Source: CAG-1031 sp964556785 | GTDB taxonomy: Bacteria; Bacteroidota; Bacteroidia; Bacteroidales; Muribaculaceae | NCBI GenBank assembly: GCA_964556785.1 | Contig: CAZKXM010000082.1 | Span: 1-8,675, forward strand | Direction of reading: 5' to 3' | DNA length: 8,675 nt | Part shown: positions 1 to 7,007 of the stretch, piece after piece | How positions within the stretch are numbered: position 1 is the stretch's first letter | Layout of the letters: each line of letters begins with the position of its first letter | Notes under the pieces: generated by a model | Databases searched by the model: none | Told to the model about the DNA's origin: nothing | The model's input: only the letters and a program-made list of their open reading frames with translations | Translations under genes and position numbers: made by a program

Positions 1-1458
1 GTGCAGGAATGTCTGAACCTCGTAGGGTGTGAGCAGCGAAGGCTTCGAATCGGTGGGCTTGGTGAAGTTCATCACTATGCTCACGTGGGGCCGGCTCGAA
101 ACACCGTCGGCATTCTTCCATTCGGGCTTGAACTCTGTCATCCATGCACCGGGACGCTTGCTTTCGCGCGGGAAGAAGTCGGTGTAGATAACTCCGAGAT
201 AGCTTCCATCCTTGTCCATAACCTCGAAAGCCTGAACATCGGGGTGATAAACCGGGATATCTTTGTTTTCCTTAAATGTGAGGCCATAAAGCTTTGTCGC
301 CAGGCCAAACACACCGTTGATCACATTGTTGAGCTCGAAATAGGGGCGCAGCGCTTCCTCATCAAACGCATAGCGCTCCTGGCGCAGACGGTTTGAATAG
401 AAACTGTAGTCCCAGGGCTGTATCTTGCCTTCGAGACCATCCTTTTCGGCAAATTCCTGAAGCTCCTTGAAATCGGCGAGCTGCTGCGGGCGGTATGCGT
501 CGCGCAGCTGATCGAGCAGATTCATCACGTTCTGCGGATTTTCGGCCATCGTGCGCTCCAGAGCATAGTCAGAATAGCTGTCGTAGCCCAGCAGATTGGC
601 GATGGCGAGGCGGGTGTTGACGATTTCGCGGATCACGGGGCGGTTGTCGTAATCTCCCTTCATGTTGCGGCCCATGTAGAGACGATACATTTTTTCGCGC
701 AGGTCGCGCCGGGTGCTGTATTTCATGAAAGCCAGATAGGTGGGCTGGGCAAGGGTGAACAGATATTCACCGTCGTGGCCTTTCTCCTTGGCTGCGAGGG
801 CTGCTGCCTCAACCGAGCTCTCGGGCAGACCGTCGAGATCGTCGGCAGTGAGGTAGATCTCATAGGTGTTGAGCTCGAGCAGCACGTTCTGTCCGAACTT
901 GTTGGTCAGCTCAGAGAGTTTCACCGACAGGTCGCTGTATTTCTGACGGTCATCGCCTTTGAGAAGTGCTCCCGAACGAGCAAACGAGTCGTAGGTTTTC
1001 TGAAGCAGCATGGCATCTTCAGGCGAGAGTTTAGAGATGTCGGTGCTGTCATACACCTTCTTCACTCGGTCCCATAGCTTTTCGTTCAGGGTGATGTCGG
1101 TGCTATACTTGCTCAGCTTCGGCATGATGTTGTCAGAAACCTGCATCATGGCAGAGTCACTGAGGGCTTCCGAGAGCGGGAAGAACACGTTGAGCACACG
1201 GTCGAGATCGCGCCCGGTGTTCTCATAGGCCACGATGGTGTTGGCAAACGTCGGAGCCTCGGGGTTGTTGACTATCGCGTCGATCTCTTCGAGTCCGAGC
1301 CTGATACCGCGGTCCACGGCTTCTTCATAATGCTCGGTCTTGATCTGATTGAACGGGGGTGTGCCGTGAGGCGTCCCCGTAAATTCTTGGAACAGGGGAT
1401 TCTGAGCGTTCATAGCAATTGCCATTGACATGAATGTCGTAACGACTGTCTTTTTCAT
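1..1458 (-). CDS. dcp: M3-family metallopeptidase (peptidyl-dipeptidase Dcp-like), exported, 3' end cut by window edge
   Basis: The first 486 residues are present. Members of family M3 are zinc peptidases; Dcp removes C-terminal dipeptides from peptides, and this copy probably does so in the periplasm. A signal peptide is visible at residues 1-19 (MKKTVVTT, hydrophobic stretch, then AMNAQ), with cleavage probably before N20. The helical M3 N-terminal region follows, with typical stretches at about 241-264 (YLAFMKYSTRRDLREKMY), 290-304 (LGYDSYSDYALERTM) and 410-440 (AFEVMDKDGSYLGVIYTDFF, ending in KRPGAWM). The last codon in the window is His in TFLH, which aligns with the first His of the family's HEFGH zinc motif. 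The catalytic site therefore lies outside, and about 200 residues are missing relative to the usual 680-700. The ATG at 1456-1458 is chosen because it opens the signal peptide. It starts 28 bp after the TPR gene, probably in one transcript. The family is secure; the dcp symbol rather than another M3 member is less so. Confidence 0.9.
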   Translation of the reverse strand, partial: MKKTVVTTFMSMAIAMNAQNPLFQEFTGTPHGTPPFNQIKTEHYEEAVDRGIRLGLEEIDAIVNNPEAPTFANTIVAYENTGRDLDRVLNVFFPLSEALSDSAMMQVSDNIMPKLSKYSTDITLNEKLWDRVKKVYDSTDISKLSPEDAMLLQKTYDSFARSGALLKGDDRQKYSDLSVKLSELTNKFGQNVLLELNTYEIYLTADDLDGLPESSVEAAALAAKEKGHDGEYLFTLAQPTYLAFMKYSTRRDLREKMYRLYMGRNMKGDYDNRPVIREIVNTRLAIANLLGYDSYSDYALERTMAENPQNVMNLLDQLRDAYRPQQLADFKELQEFAEKDGLEGKIQPWDYSFYSNRLRQERYAFDEEALRPYFELNNVINGVFGLATKLYGLTFKENKDIPVYHPDVQAFEVMDKDGSYLGVIYTDFFPRESKRPGAWMTEFKPEWKNADGVSSRPHVSIVMNFTKPTDSKPSLLTPYEVQTFLH

Positions 1459-1486
1459 TTTATGGGTTAATAATGTGTTTGGATGT

Positions 1487-3688
1487 TCATATGTGTGAGC
1501 CGTTTTGGCGGCCTGATTCAAGAGCGGCGTCGAGCACAATCTTAGTCATCAGCTCGTCGGCGCCATTGCTGATAATGAGCGGGATATCGGTCTCGAAAGC
1601 CTTCAGGAAGCTTTCGGTGTCAAACTCGAGAGCCCGGATTGTCTCGAAATATTCTGCCGCGGCTGCCCGGTAATTCCCCTCGATCAGATGCAGATGCCCT
1701 GAGTTGAGATGGTCGTCGGCCGTAGGATGGTCGGCAAGGAGGCGGTTGTAGTAGGTGCGGGCCTTCTCGGTATCGCCTCCAAGCATAAGGGCCCACGCGA
1801 GCGGTCGCAGAGTCTTCGGATTGCCCGGCTCGAGAAATTCAACCTTGAAATATTGTTTGACTGCGTCGTTATAGCGGCCAAGCTCGGTGAGGCAATGGGC
1901 GAGCGATAGCGCTGCAGCGGTGTCCTGCGGCAGCTTGGCGGCCACGCGCTCCAGATAGGGGAGAGCCTTGGCCGGATTTCCGGCCAGACGGTGGCAGGCG
2001 CCCAGACGCCTGATGGTCCATAGATTGTCGGCGTTAAGGAGGTCGGCATGTTCGTAACACTCGATTGCTCCGTTAATGGCGCCTGTGCGCTGAAGGCAGT
2101 TACCCATTTTCTGGAGCAGTGCCGGTGTTACGGGAGCAATTTCGCTCATGCGGCGGAAAAGCTGATAGGCTTCCGTCCAGCAGCCTCGCTTGAAATAGAA
2201 TTCGGCGGCCAGCCCGAGTATTTCGGCATCGTCAAACAGGGATGCAAGCAGCGGTATGTCCAGCGGATTGAGCGGCTCGGCGAATATGTCGTCAAATTCC
2301 CCTTTGCGGCGAAACAGCTTGAAAAAGCGATAGAGCGACTGGATGCCGCGGTTGGCCAGCGCTTCACGGTCGGTGTCGGCCGTTGTGAGCGACGAGGCCT
2401 TGATTTCAGCCATGTTGAGATTCTGCATTTTGAACTGGTTGAGCAGCAGCTCCCGCCTGTCGGCCGGCATCATGGCGAATGCGCAGGCAAGCGAGTATTT
2501 GTCGTTGTCGCACAGGAATGCCGACGATGCAACCACATCTACAAATTCCTTCCACTCACCTCCTGCGTTGCCCGAGCCTCCCGCGGCAGGGTGATCAGAT
2601 CTGAAGGGAATGAACCAGTGATGGATTTCGTTGAAGAACGGAAATGATTTAAGGTTGCCGAACGTACTCATCATCACATCCGTGCCTTCCTCCTGCATCT
2701 CTGAAATCTCCTTCAGACGGTCCTTGATGCCGCTTTTGTCGAGCATCTCCTCCCACTCGGGATTGTCGTCAAACGATTCAAGATCAACCACGCCGTCACC
2801 GTTGCGGAGCTTCTTCTCCAGATCAGGCCTCAGCTTCATCAGGTCGGGGATAATCTCCTCTGTGATGCGGCGGTTCACTCTTTCGGTGTCGCGGGCACGG
2901 ATCATCTGCAGGAATGCCATGCGCATGTCTTTCTGCCACGAGGGAGTGTCGGCAGCGGCAGCGATAGCGTCGGCAACCCTGCGGCGCATACGCCGCTTTC
3001 TGTGGATCCAAAGCGATGCAAGCAACCCATAGAGGGCTTTGACCGAAACGGTAGCTTCGTCAGTCATATAGGCTCTGACAAGCGATACAATCCTCAGATC
3101 GTCGTGCCATTCCAGCTCGCCCATCATCAGCGCGCTGACAATGAGTTGGCGTGCATCGGCCGATATCGCTCTGTTGGCCACAAAGGCATCGACTGCAGTG
3201 GCATCGGCTGACGAAAGAGGGTGAGTGGTCCACAGTGAGTTGAACACCTTCTTTTCCATCGCATCGATCTTGACCTCGACTGCCGTCAGGTCTTGCCCTC
3301 CTACCATTGCCAGGCCGCGGGCCCCCAGCAGAGTGGAGTAGGCGGTCAGGAGTGCGGGTATCGACTCGATTCCACTTGCCTCATGATAGCGCAAAGTGCT
3401 GAAATATAGCGTTGATTCGTCAATGCTTTTACGCCGGCGGCGGAGCAGTGCGGCTATGTCGCGGACTGAGGAGGTTATGTCATTGTAAAGGTCGGGGCGC
3501 GACGGGTCGGGTGCCCCGTCGAGAGCATAGCGGGTCAACAGGGCATAAGCCTCTCTGACCGAGGCGATACGCTCGCAGATGTCGCGCATGTTTTCGGCCG
3601 ATGCGCTGCGGCCCAAAGCATCGAGAGCTTCGTTGATATGACCCCGCTCAAGAAGATTGTCCAGAGAGGGACGTTGTGACTGTTTCAT
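1487..3688 (-). CDS. Tetratricopeptide-repeat protein of unknown function
   Basis: This is a 733-residue protein with no signal peptide or membrane segment when started at MKQSQRPS, so it is probably cytoplasmic. The C-terminal third is a TPR solenoid in clean 34-residue register: roughly residues 489-522, 523-556, 557-590, 591-624, 625-657 and 658-691, with recurring small-residue and A/Y positions (for example GRYNDAVKQYFKVEFLEP). TPR arrays usually bind other proteins. The N-terminal 480 residues are mostly helical and charged, with a basic stretch (KRRMRRRV, 231-238), an acidic patch (about 300-335) and a distinctive segment at about 338-362 (STFGNLKSFPFFNE, then HHWFIPF). I recall this segment from hypothetical TPR proteins of Bacteroidales, but I know no function. 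An in-frame upstream ATG at 3751 would add 21 hydrophobic residues, but it lies upstream of a good -7 promoter element, so 3688 is preferred. The M3 peptidase gene follows 28 bp downstream. Confidence 0.85.
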   Translation of the reverse strand: MKQSQRPSLDNLLERGHINEALDALGRSASAENMRDICERIASVREAYALLTRYALDGAPDPSRPDLYNDITSSVRDIAALLRRRRKSIDESTLYFSTLRYHEASGIESIPALLTAYSTLLGARGLAMVGGQDLTAVEVKIDAMEKKVFNSLWTTHPLSSADATAVDAFVANRAISADARQLIVSALMMGELEWHDDLRIVSLVRAYMTDEATVSVKALYGLLASLWIHRKRRMRRRVADAIAAAADTPSWQKDMRMAFLQMIRARDTERVNRRITEEIIPDLMKLRPDLEKKLRNGDGVVDLESFDDNPEWEEMLDKSGIKDRLKEISEMQEEGTDVMMSTFGNLKSFPFFNEIHHWFIPFRSDHPAAGGSGNAGGEWKEFVDVVASSAFLCDNDKYSLACAFAMMPADRRELLLNQFKMQNLNMAEIKASSLTTADTDREALANRGIQSLYRFFKLFRRKGEFDDIFAEPLNPLDIPLLASLFDDAEILGLAAEFYFKRGCWTEAYQLFRRMSEIAPVTPALLQKMGNCLQRTGAINGAIECYEHADLLNADNLWTIRRLGACHRLAGNPAKALPYLERVAAKLPQDTAAALSLAHCLTELGRYNDAVKQYFKVEFLEPGNPKTLRPLAWALMLGGDTEKARTYYNRLLADHPTADDHLNSGHLHLIEGNYRAAAAEYFETIRALEFDTESFLKAFETDIPLIISNGADELMTKIVLDAALESGRQNGSHI

Positions 3689-3696
3689 AACAAGTG

Positions 3697-3704
3697 CAAA
3701 TTTA
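3697..3704 (-). promoter_or_regulatory. Bacteroidetes -7 promoter element for the TPR-peptidase operon
   Basis: The minus strand reads TAAATTTGCAC, matching the Bacteroidetes -7 consensus TAnnTTTG with the common following C. Only 8 bases separate it from the ATG at 3688, so the transcript would have almost no leader. A TTTTG that could serve as a -33 element lies 14 bases upstream (3719-3723), closer than the usual spacing, so that half is uncertain. This element is the main reason for choosing the 3688 start. Confidence 0.55.
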
Positions 3705-3760
3705 ATCAAAAATAAGGGCAAAACATGTGCCAAAATACCCGTAAGACACAATTTTTAGCT

Positions 3761-3768
3761 ATCTTTGC
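3761..3768 (+). promoter_or_regulatory. Bacteroidetes -7 promoter element for the amylase gene
   Basis: TATCTTTG followed by CAC is an exact match to TAnnTTTG. The expected start of transcription is about 7 bases downstream (near 3775), giving a leader of roughly 42 bases that is AT-rich and has no Shine-Dalgarno sequence, which is normal in this phylum. I see no clear -33 TTTG at the usual distance. With the element at 3697-3704 on the other strand it forms an inverted pair (GTGCAAA at 3694-3700 and TTTGCAC at 3765-3771), that is, two divergent promoters with about 56 bp of shared upstream DNA. Confidence 0.65.
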
Positions 3769-3816
3769 ACGATATTAAGTAGAGATTACAATTTTTTATC
3801 ACCTTAAAAGCACAGA

Positions 3817-6540
3817 ATGAAAAGAGTCAATTGGATTTTGGCCTGTTTTATGAGCGTGGCTTCAGTGACGGCATCGGCGGCGATCGTCGAGACCTCACCG
3901 ACCCCTCTGCAGGAATCAAGCAAAGATGTAACCATCATTTATCACGCCGAGCAGGGAACCGCCGGCCTCAAGGGGCTTACAAGCGGGGTCTATACCCACA
4001 TCGGTGTCGTGACTAACAAAAGTAACGGCGGATGGACCTATGCTCCTTCAAAGTGGGGCGATAACAGCGACAAGTATGCCATGGAATATGTTTCGAGCAA
4101 CACCTGGAAGCTCAAGATAGGCGATATCCGCACATATTTCGGCATCACCGACCCTACAGAGACTGTTGAAAAGCTGGCGATGGTGTTCCGCAACGCCGAC
4201 TGCTCGAAGGAGGGTAAGGCCACTGGTGGAGCCGACATTTTTGTCGACGTTTATCCTGATGAGTTCTCGATGTCGCTCGAAAGTTCGGCTTCGAGCACGG
4301 TGCTTACCTCGCCCGGCACAGTGAGCTTCACTGTCAGCACAACCGAAAGCGCTTCGATATCGCTCAGTGTCAACGGAACCGAAGTCAAGTCGGGTACCGG
4401 CACATCGCTGAAGGCCGACTATAATTTCGCGTCGACCGGCGAATACACTGTCAGCGCCACTGCAAAGACTTCGGCATCTACAGTCACCAAGGAAATGGTG
4501 TTTCTCGTTATGCCCGCGGCTGTGAGTCAGAATTATCCCGGTGGAACACCCAAGATGGGCTGTGTGAAAAATGCCGACGGCAGCGTGACCTTCTGTCTCG
4601 CCGCTCCGAATAAAAAGAGCGTGCTTCTCGTCGGTTCATGGGACGATTATGCAACCCTCGGCAAGAATGTGATGAAGTATCAGGATTATGAAGGCTACCG
4701 CTACTTCTGGACCACCGTCGAGGGCCTTGAAAGCGGCAAATATTATCCTTACTACTTTGTTGTTGACGGCACCACCAAGGTTGCCGATCCCTATGCCCAC
4801 CTTGTTCTCGATCACTACAGCGACAAGTGGCTCACAAACGATCTGGGCGACATTCCCGCCTATCCCTACGACAAGGTCGACGACACTCAGCTTGCCGTTT
4901 ACTGCGACACTCTTGACGACTATGACTGGGAGGTTAAGGACTTCCAGATTCCCGACCACAGCAATCTTGTGATCTACGAACTTCTGATCCGCGACTTTGT
5001 CGGCACAAGCAGCAAGGACGACGGCCGTGTGAAAGATATCCACTCACATCTCGATTATCTGCAGAAACTCGGTGTCAACGCTGTCCAGCTCATGCCTATC
5101 ATGCAGTTCAACGGCAACAACTCTTGGGGCTACAACACCAACTTCTACATGGCTCCCGATAAGTCGTACGGCACCCCGAAGGAATACAAGGAACTGATCG
5201 ATGCCCTCCACAAGCGTGGCTTCGCCGTGATTCTCGACATCGTCTTCAATCAGAGCGACGGCCTGCATCCCTGGTATCAGATGTATGACATCAACAGCAA
5301 TCCCTTCTACAATGCCCGCGCTCCTCACGATTACAGCGTGCTCAACGACTGGCGTCAGGACAATCCTCTGGTTCAGCAGCAGTGGGAAGACGCGCTGCGT
5401 TACTGGATGACGGCCTACAACGTCGACGGTTTCCGCTTCGACCTCGTCAAGGGTCTTGGTGACAACGACAGCTACGGCAGCGGAACTGAGGCCTACAACG
5501 CTTCGCGTGTTGCCAACATGACCCGTCTTCACAGTGTCATCACCTCGGTTAAGCCCGACGGTATCCACATCAATGAGCATCTTGCAGGTGCCAAGGAGGA
5601 GAATGAGATGGCAGCTGACGGTCAGCTCAACTGGAGCAACATGAACCACGCTTCGTGTCAGACAGCTATGGGATGGACCGACGGTGCCGGTATGAACGGC
5701 ATGTATGCCCCCAACAACGGCAGCCGTCTCTGGGGCTCTACCGTTGCTTACGCCGAGAGTCACGATGAGGAACGCATGGGCTACAAAGTTGGCAAATGGG
5801 GCGCTACAACCGACATCAAGACCAACGAGGCAATGGGTATGCGCCGCCTCGGAATGGTTGCAGCTCAGATGCTTTTCACACCCGGCCCCAAAATGATCTG
5901 GCAGTTCGGTGAACTCGGTGCCGATCAGACCACCAAGAGCACCGACGGTTCAAACAACACCGACCCCAAGAAGGTTGTTTGGAGCTATCTCGACAGCGAG
6001 CATCGCGCCGGTCTTTTCCAGACCTACAGCGAAATGTGCTGGTTCCGCCGCAACAATCCCCAGCTCTTTAATCAGAACACTTCTGTTTCGCTGAGCCTCA
6101 ACGGATGGTCAAGCGGCCGTTACGCAGTGCTCTCGTCGGGCAACAGCGAAGCTGTGCTTCTTGTCAACCCGGACACTTCAAACAGCATGGTTGTTTCTGC
6201 TCCCGTGAGCCATATCAGCTCGACCAACAATCAGATCATCTCAAAGAGCTACGCAACCAATCCTGCCGTGAACTATGCTGCCGGCAATGTTTCGTGTGAA
6301 CTTCCCGCCGGTGCCTATGTGATGGTTTCTACCAAGGACCTCACCGAGATCACTGATGTCGAGGCAGCCGCATCGGCCACACGGGTGTTCGGCGAAGAGG
6401 GCCGTATTGTGATCCTCGGTCAGTATGACTCCGTATCTGTGTTCGACATGGCCGGACGTGCCTACGGTTCACTCTCGGTTCCCGCAGGTCTCTACATCGT
6501 GAATGTTGACGGCGTTGCATCGAAAGTTGTGGTGAAGTAA
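3817..6540 (+). CDS. Secreted multidomain alpha-amylase-family (GH13) glycoside hydrolase with C-terminal sorting-type domain
   Basis: Predicted to cleave alpha-1,4 (or alpha-1,6) bonds in starch, glycogen or pullulan outside the cytoplasm. A signal peptide spans residues 1 to about 21 (cleavage near TASA/A). A beta-rich module at about 37-148 (IYHAEQGTAGLKG to GGADIFVDVY) resembles the N-terminal modules of Bacteroidetes starch enzymes. An Ig-like domain follows at about 149-232, then a CBM48/E-set-like domain at about 245-335 (SVTFCLAAPNKKSVLLVGSW). The GH13 barrel covers about 380-745: region I DIVFNQ (474-479), region II GFRFDLVKG with nucleophile D542, region III HINEH with acid/base E587, and region IV ESHDE with D650. 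A beta domain follows, then a tail at about 856-907 (VSVFDMAGRAYGSLSVPAGL, then YIVNV and KVVVK) resembling T9SS-type sorting domains. All three catalytic acids are present, but the usual region I His is Gln479. No SusC/SusD-like gene is adjacent. Substrate and exact subfamily cannot be read from the sequence; neopullulanase-like is the closest guess. Confidence 0.93.
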   Translation: MKRVNWILACFMSVASVTASAAIVETSPTPLQESSKDVTIIYHAEQGTAGLKGLTSGVYTHIGVVTNKSNGGWTYAPSKWGDNSDKYAMEYVSSNTWKLKIGDIRTYFGITDPTETVEKLAMVFRNADCSKEGKATGGADIFVDVYPDEFSMSLESSASSTVLTSPGTVSFTVSTTESASISLSVNGTEVKSGTGTSLKADYNFASTGEYTVSATAKTSASTVTKEMVFLVMPAAVSQNYPGGTPKMGCVKNADGSVTFCLAAPNKKSVLLVGSWDDYATLGKNVMKYQDYEGYRYFWTTVEGLESGKYYPYYFVVDGTTKVADPYAHLVLDHYSDKWLTNDLGDIPAYPYDKVDDTQLAVYCDTLDDYDWEVKDFQIPDHSNLVIYELLIRDFVGTSSKDDGRVKDIHSHLDYLQKLGVNAVQLMPIMQFNGNNSWGYNTNFYMAPDKSYGTPKEYKELIDALHKRGFAVILDIVFNQSDGLHPWYQMYDINSNPFYNARAPHDYSVLNDWRQDNPLVQQQWEDALRYWMTAYNVDGFRFDLVKGLGDNDSYGSGTEAYNASRVANMTRLHSVITSVKPDGIHINEHLAGAKEENEMAADGQLNWSNMNHASCQTAMGWTDGAGMNGMYAPNNGSRLWGSTVAYAESHDEERMGYKVGKWGATTDIKTNEAMGMRRLGMVAAQMLFTPGPKMIWQFGELGADQTTKSTDGSNNTDPKKVVWSYLDSEHRAGLFQTYSEMCWFRRNNPQLFNQNTSVSLSLNGWSSGRYAVLSSGNSEAVLLVNPDTSNSMVVSAPVSHISSTNNQIISKSYATNPAVNYAAGNVSCELPAGAYVMVSTKDLTEITDVEAAASATRVFGEEGRIVILGQYDSVSVFDMAGRAYGSLSVPAGLYIVNVDGVASKVVVK

Positions 6541-6567
6541 TCGCCCCGACGCCGTTTAATAAGTTTT

Positions 6568-6605
6568 AAGGACGGTGTGCACAATCTGTGCACACCGTCC
6601 TTTTT
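6568..6605 (+). terminator. Intrinsic terminator of the amylase gene
   Basis: A perfect inverted repeat has 16-bp arms (6568-6583 and 6587-6602, AAGGACGGTGTGCACA and its complement) around a 3-base loop (ATC). It is followed by a T run, giving TTTTT at 6601-6605. It starts 27 bp after the amylase stop codon. The opposite flank is not T-rich on the minus strand, so it should work mainly on plus-strand transcripts. Confidence 0.88.
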
Positions 6606-6612
6606 ATCTTTG
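6605..6612 (+). promoter_or_regulatory. Bacteroidetes -7 promoter element for the 79-residue protein gene
   Basis: TATCTTTG followed by CA matches TAnnTTTG and is identical over ten bases (TATCTTTGCA) to the amylase promoter core at 3761. Transcription would begin near 6619, giving a leader of about 39 A/C-rich bases without a Shine-Dalgarno sequence before the ATG at 6658. Its first base is the last T of the preceding terminator, and the -33 region would fall inside the hairpin. Confidence 0.6.
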
Positions 6613-6657
6613 CATCGTTAACCAACACAAACCAGAAATCTCTAATCCATCCTCATT

Positions 6658-6897
6658 ATGAATCAGTCAGTATTTTTCAGTTCGCGCGTTCTCGATACAA
6701 TCAATTCGCTTCCTTTCGATGATCGCTCCACAATGGCGGCAGCCCTTACCAGCGAGTTTATTCTCGGCACGGATGTGAGCGGCAGTCTCAACGGCATTCA
6801 GAAGATGGTTTATGCAATCATACGCCACTATGTAAAACAGGATATGTCGAGAATGGGCACTATCCATGAGGTGCGCGACCTGCGCGATCTGTGCTGA
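6658..6897 (+). CDS. Small protein of unknown function, 79 residues
   Basis: The protein starts MNQSVFFSSRVLDTINSLPF and ends in VRDLRDLC. I cannot name a family with confidence. It looks soluble and helical: an N-terminal helix, the segment LPFDDRSTMAAALTSEFILG, then a helix with GIQKMVYAIIRHYVKQDMSR. The pattern of a short helix, an LP-D/E-R turn and a closing helix before a polar tail resembles the small DUF6291-like N-terminal domains seen in phage and plasmid DnaT-like proteins. That resemblance is weak and from memory. Support for a real gene is its own -7 promoter element, placement just after a terminator, an ATG in an A/C-rich leader, and an end just before the hairpin that separates it from htpG. 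A 110-residue open frame overlaps it on the minus strand (6667-6999) but has no promoter of its own. I see no signal peptide or membrane helix. Confidence 0.7.
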   Translation: MNQSVFFSSRVLDTINSLPFDDRSTMAAALTSEFILGTDVSGSLNGIQKMVYAIIRHYVKQDMSRMGTIHEVRDLRDLC

Positions 6898-6939
6898 CAC
6901 AGTGAAGAACACACCCTCCTTTAATTGCGATCGCTTGAA

Positions 6940-6985
6940 AATTATGCGCCACAGCAGCGGGAAACCCGCGCCGTGGCGCATAATT
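6940..6985. terminator. Long hairpin between convergent genes, probable two-way terminator
   Basis: Arms AATTATGCGCCAC (6940-6952) and GTGGCGCATAATT (6973-6985) pair perfectly over 13 bp. A second stem, GCGGG (6957-6961) with CCCGC (6965-6969), closes on an AAA loop, leaving an asymmetric internal loop (AGCA opposite GCC). It lies 42 bp after the small plus-strand gene and 22 bp after the htpG stop codon. On the minus strand the last stem bases and the sequence beyond read AATTTTCAAG, a short T run; on the plus strand they read ATAATTATTAG. Termination in both directions is likely but weaker than for a classic U-tract. Confidence 0.7.
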
Positions 6986-7007
6986 ATTAGAGTGGACAAG
7001 ATTATGT

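Noticed and set aside
2048..2647. 199-residue open frame on the plus strand inside the TPR gene
   Set aside because: It is antisense to clear TPR coding sequence, with no promoter element or recognisable product.
3689..3751. N-terminal extension of the TPR protein from the ATG at 3751, which would add a hydrophobic leader
   Set aside because: The extension covers the AT-rich promoter region and the -7 element at 3697-3704, and its composition is unlike the rest of the protein. The start at 3688 fits better, though transcript mapping could overturn this.
3838..3849. Possible lipoprotein lipobox ILAC (Cys10) in the amylase
   Set aside because: Only nine residues precede the Cys, Leu sits at the -2 position, and the hydrophobic stretch continues past it to a good signal peptidase I site near residues 20-21.
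5044..5763. 239-residue open frame on the minus strand inside the amylase gene
   Set aside because: It is antisense to the GH13 catalytic core and explained by the codon bias of that gene; the product has no recognisable features.
6928..6935. Eight-base palindrome GCGATCGC in the gap before the long hairpin
   Set aside because: It is a single short copy, and such palindromes occur by chance; nothing ties it to a binding site.
6667..6999. 110-residue minus-strand open frame overlapping the 79-residue gene
   Set aside because: It begins just past the htpG stop codon and runs through the long hairpin. The plus-strand gene has the promoter and a more protein-like sequence, so this is taken as a shadow.
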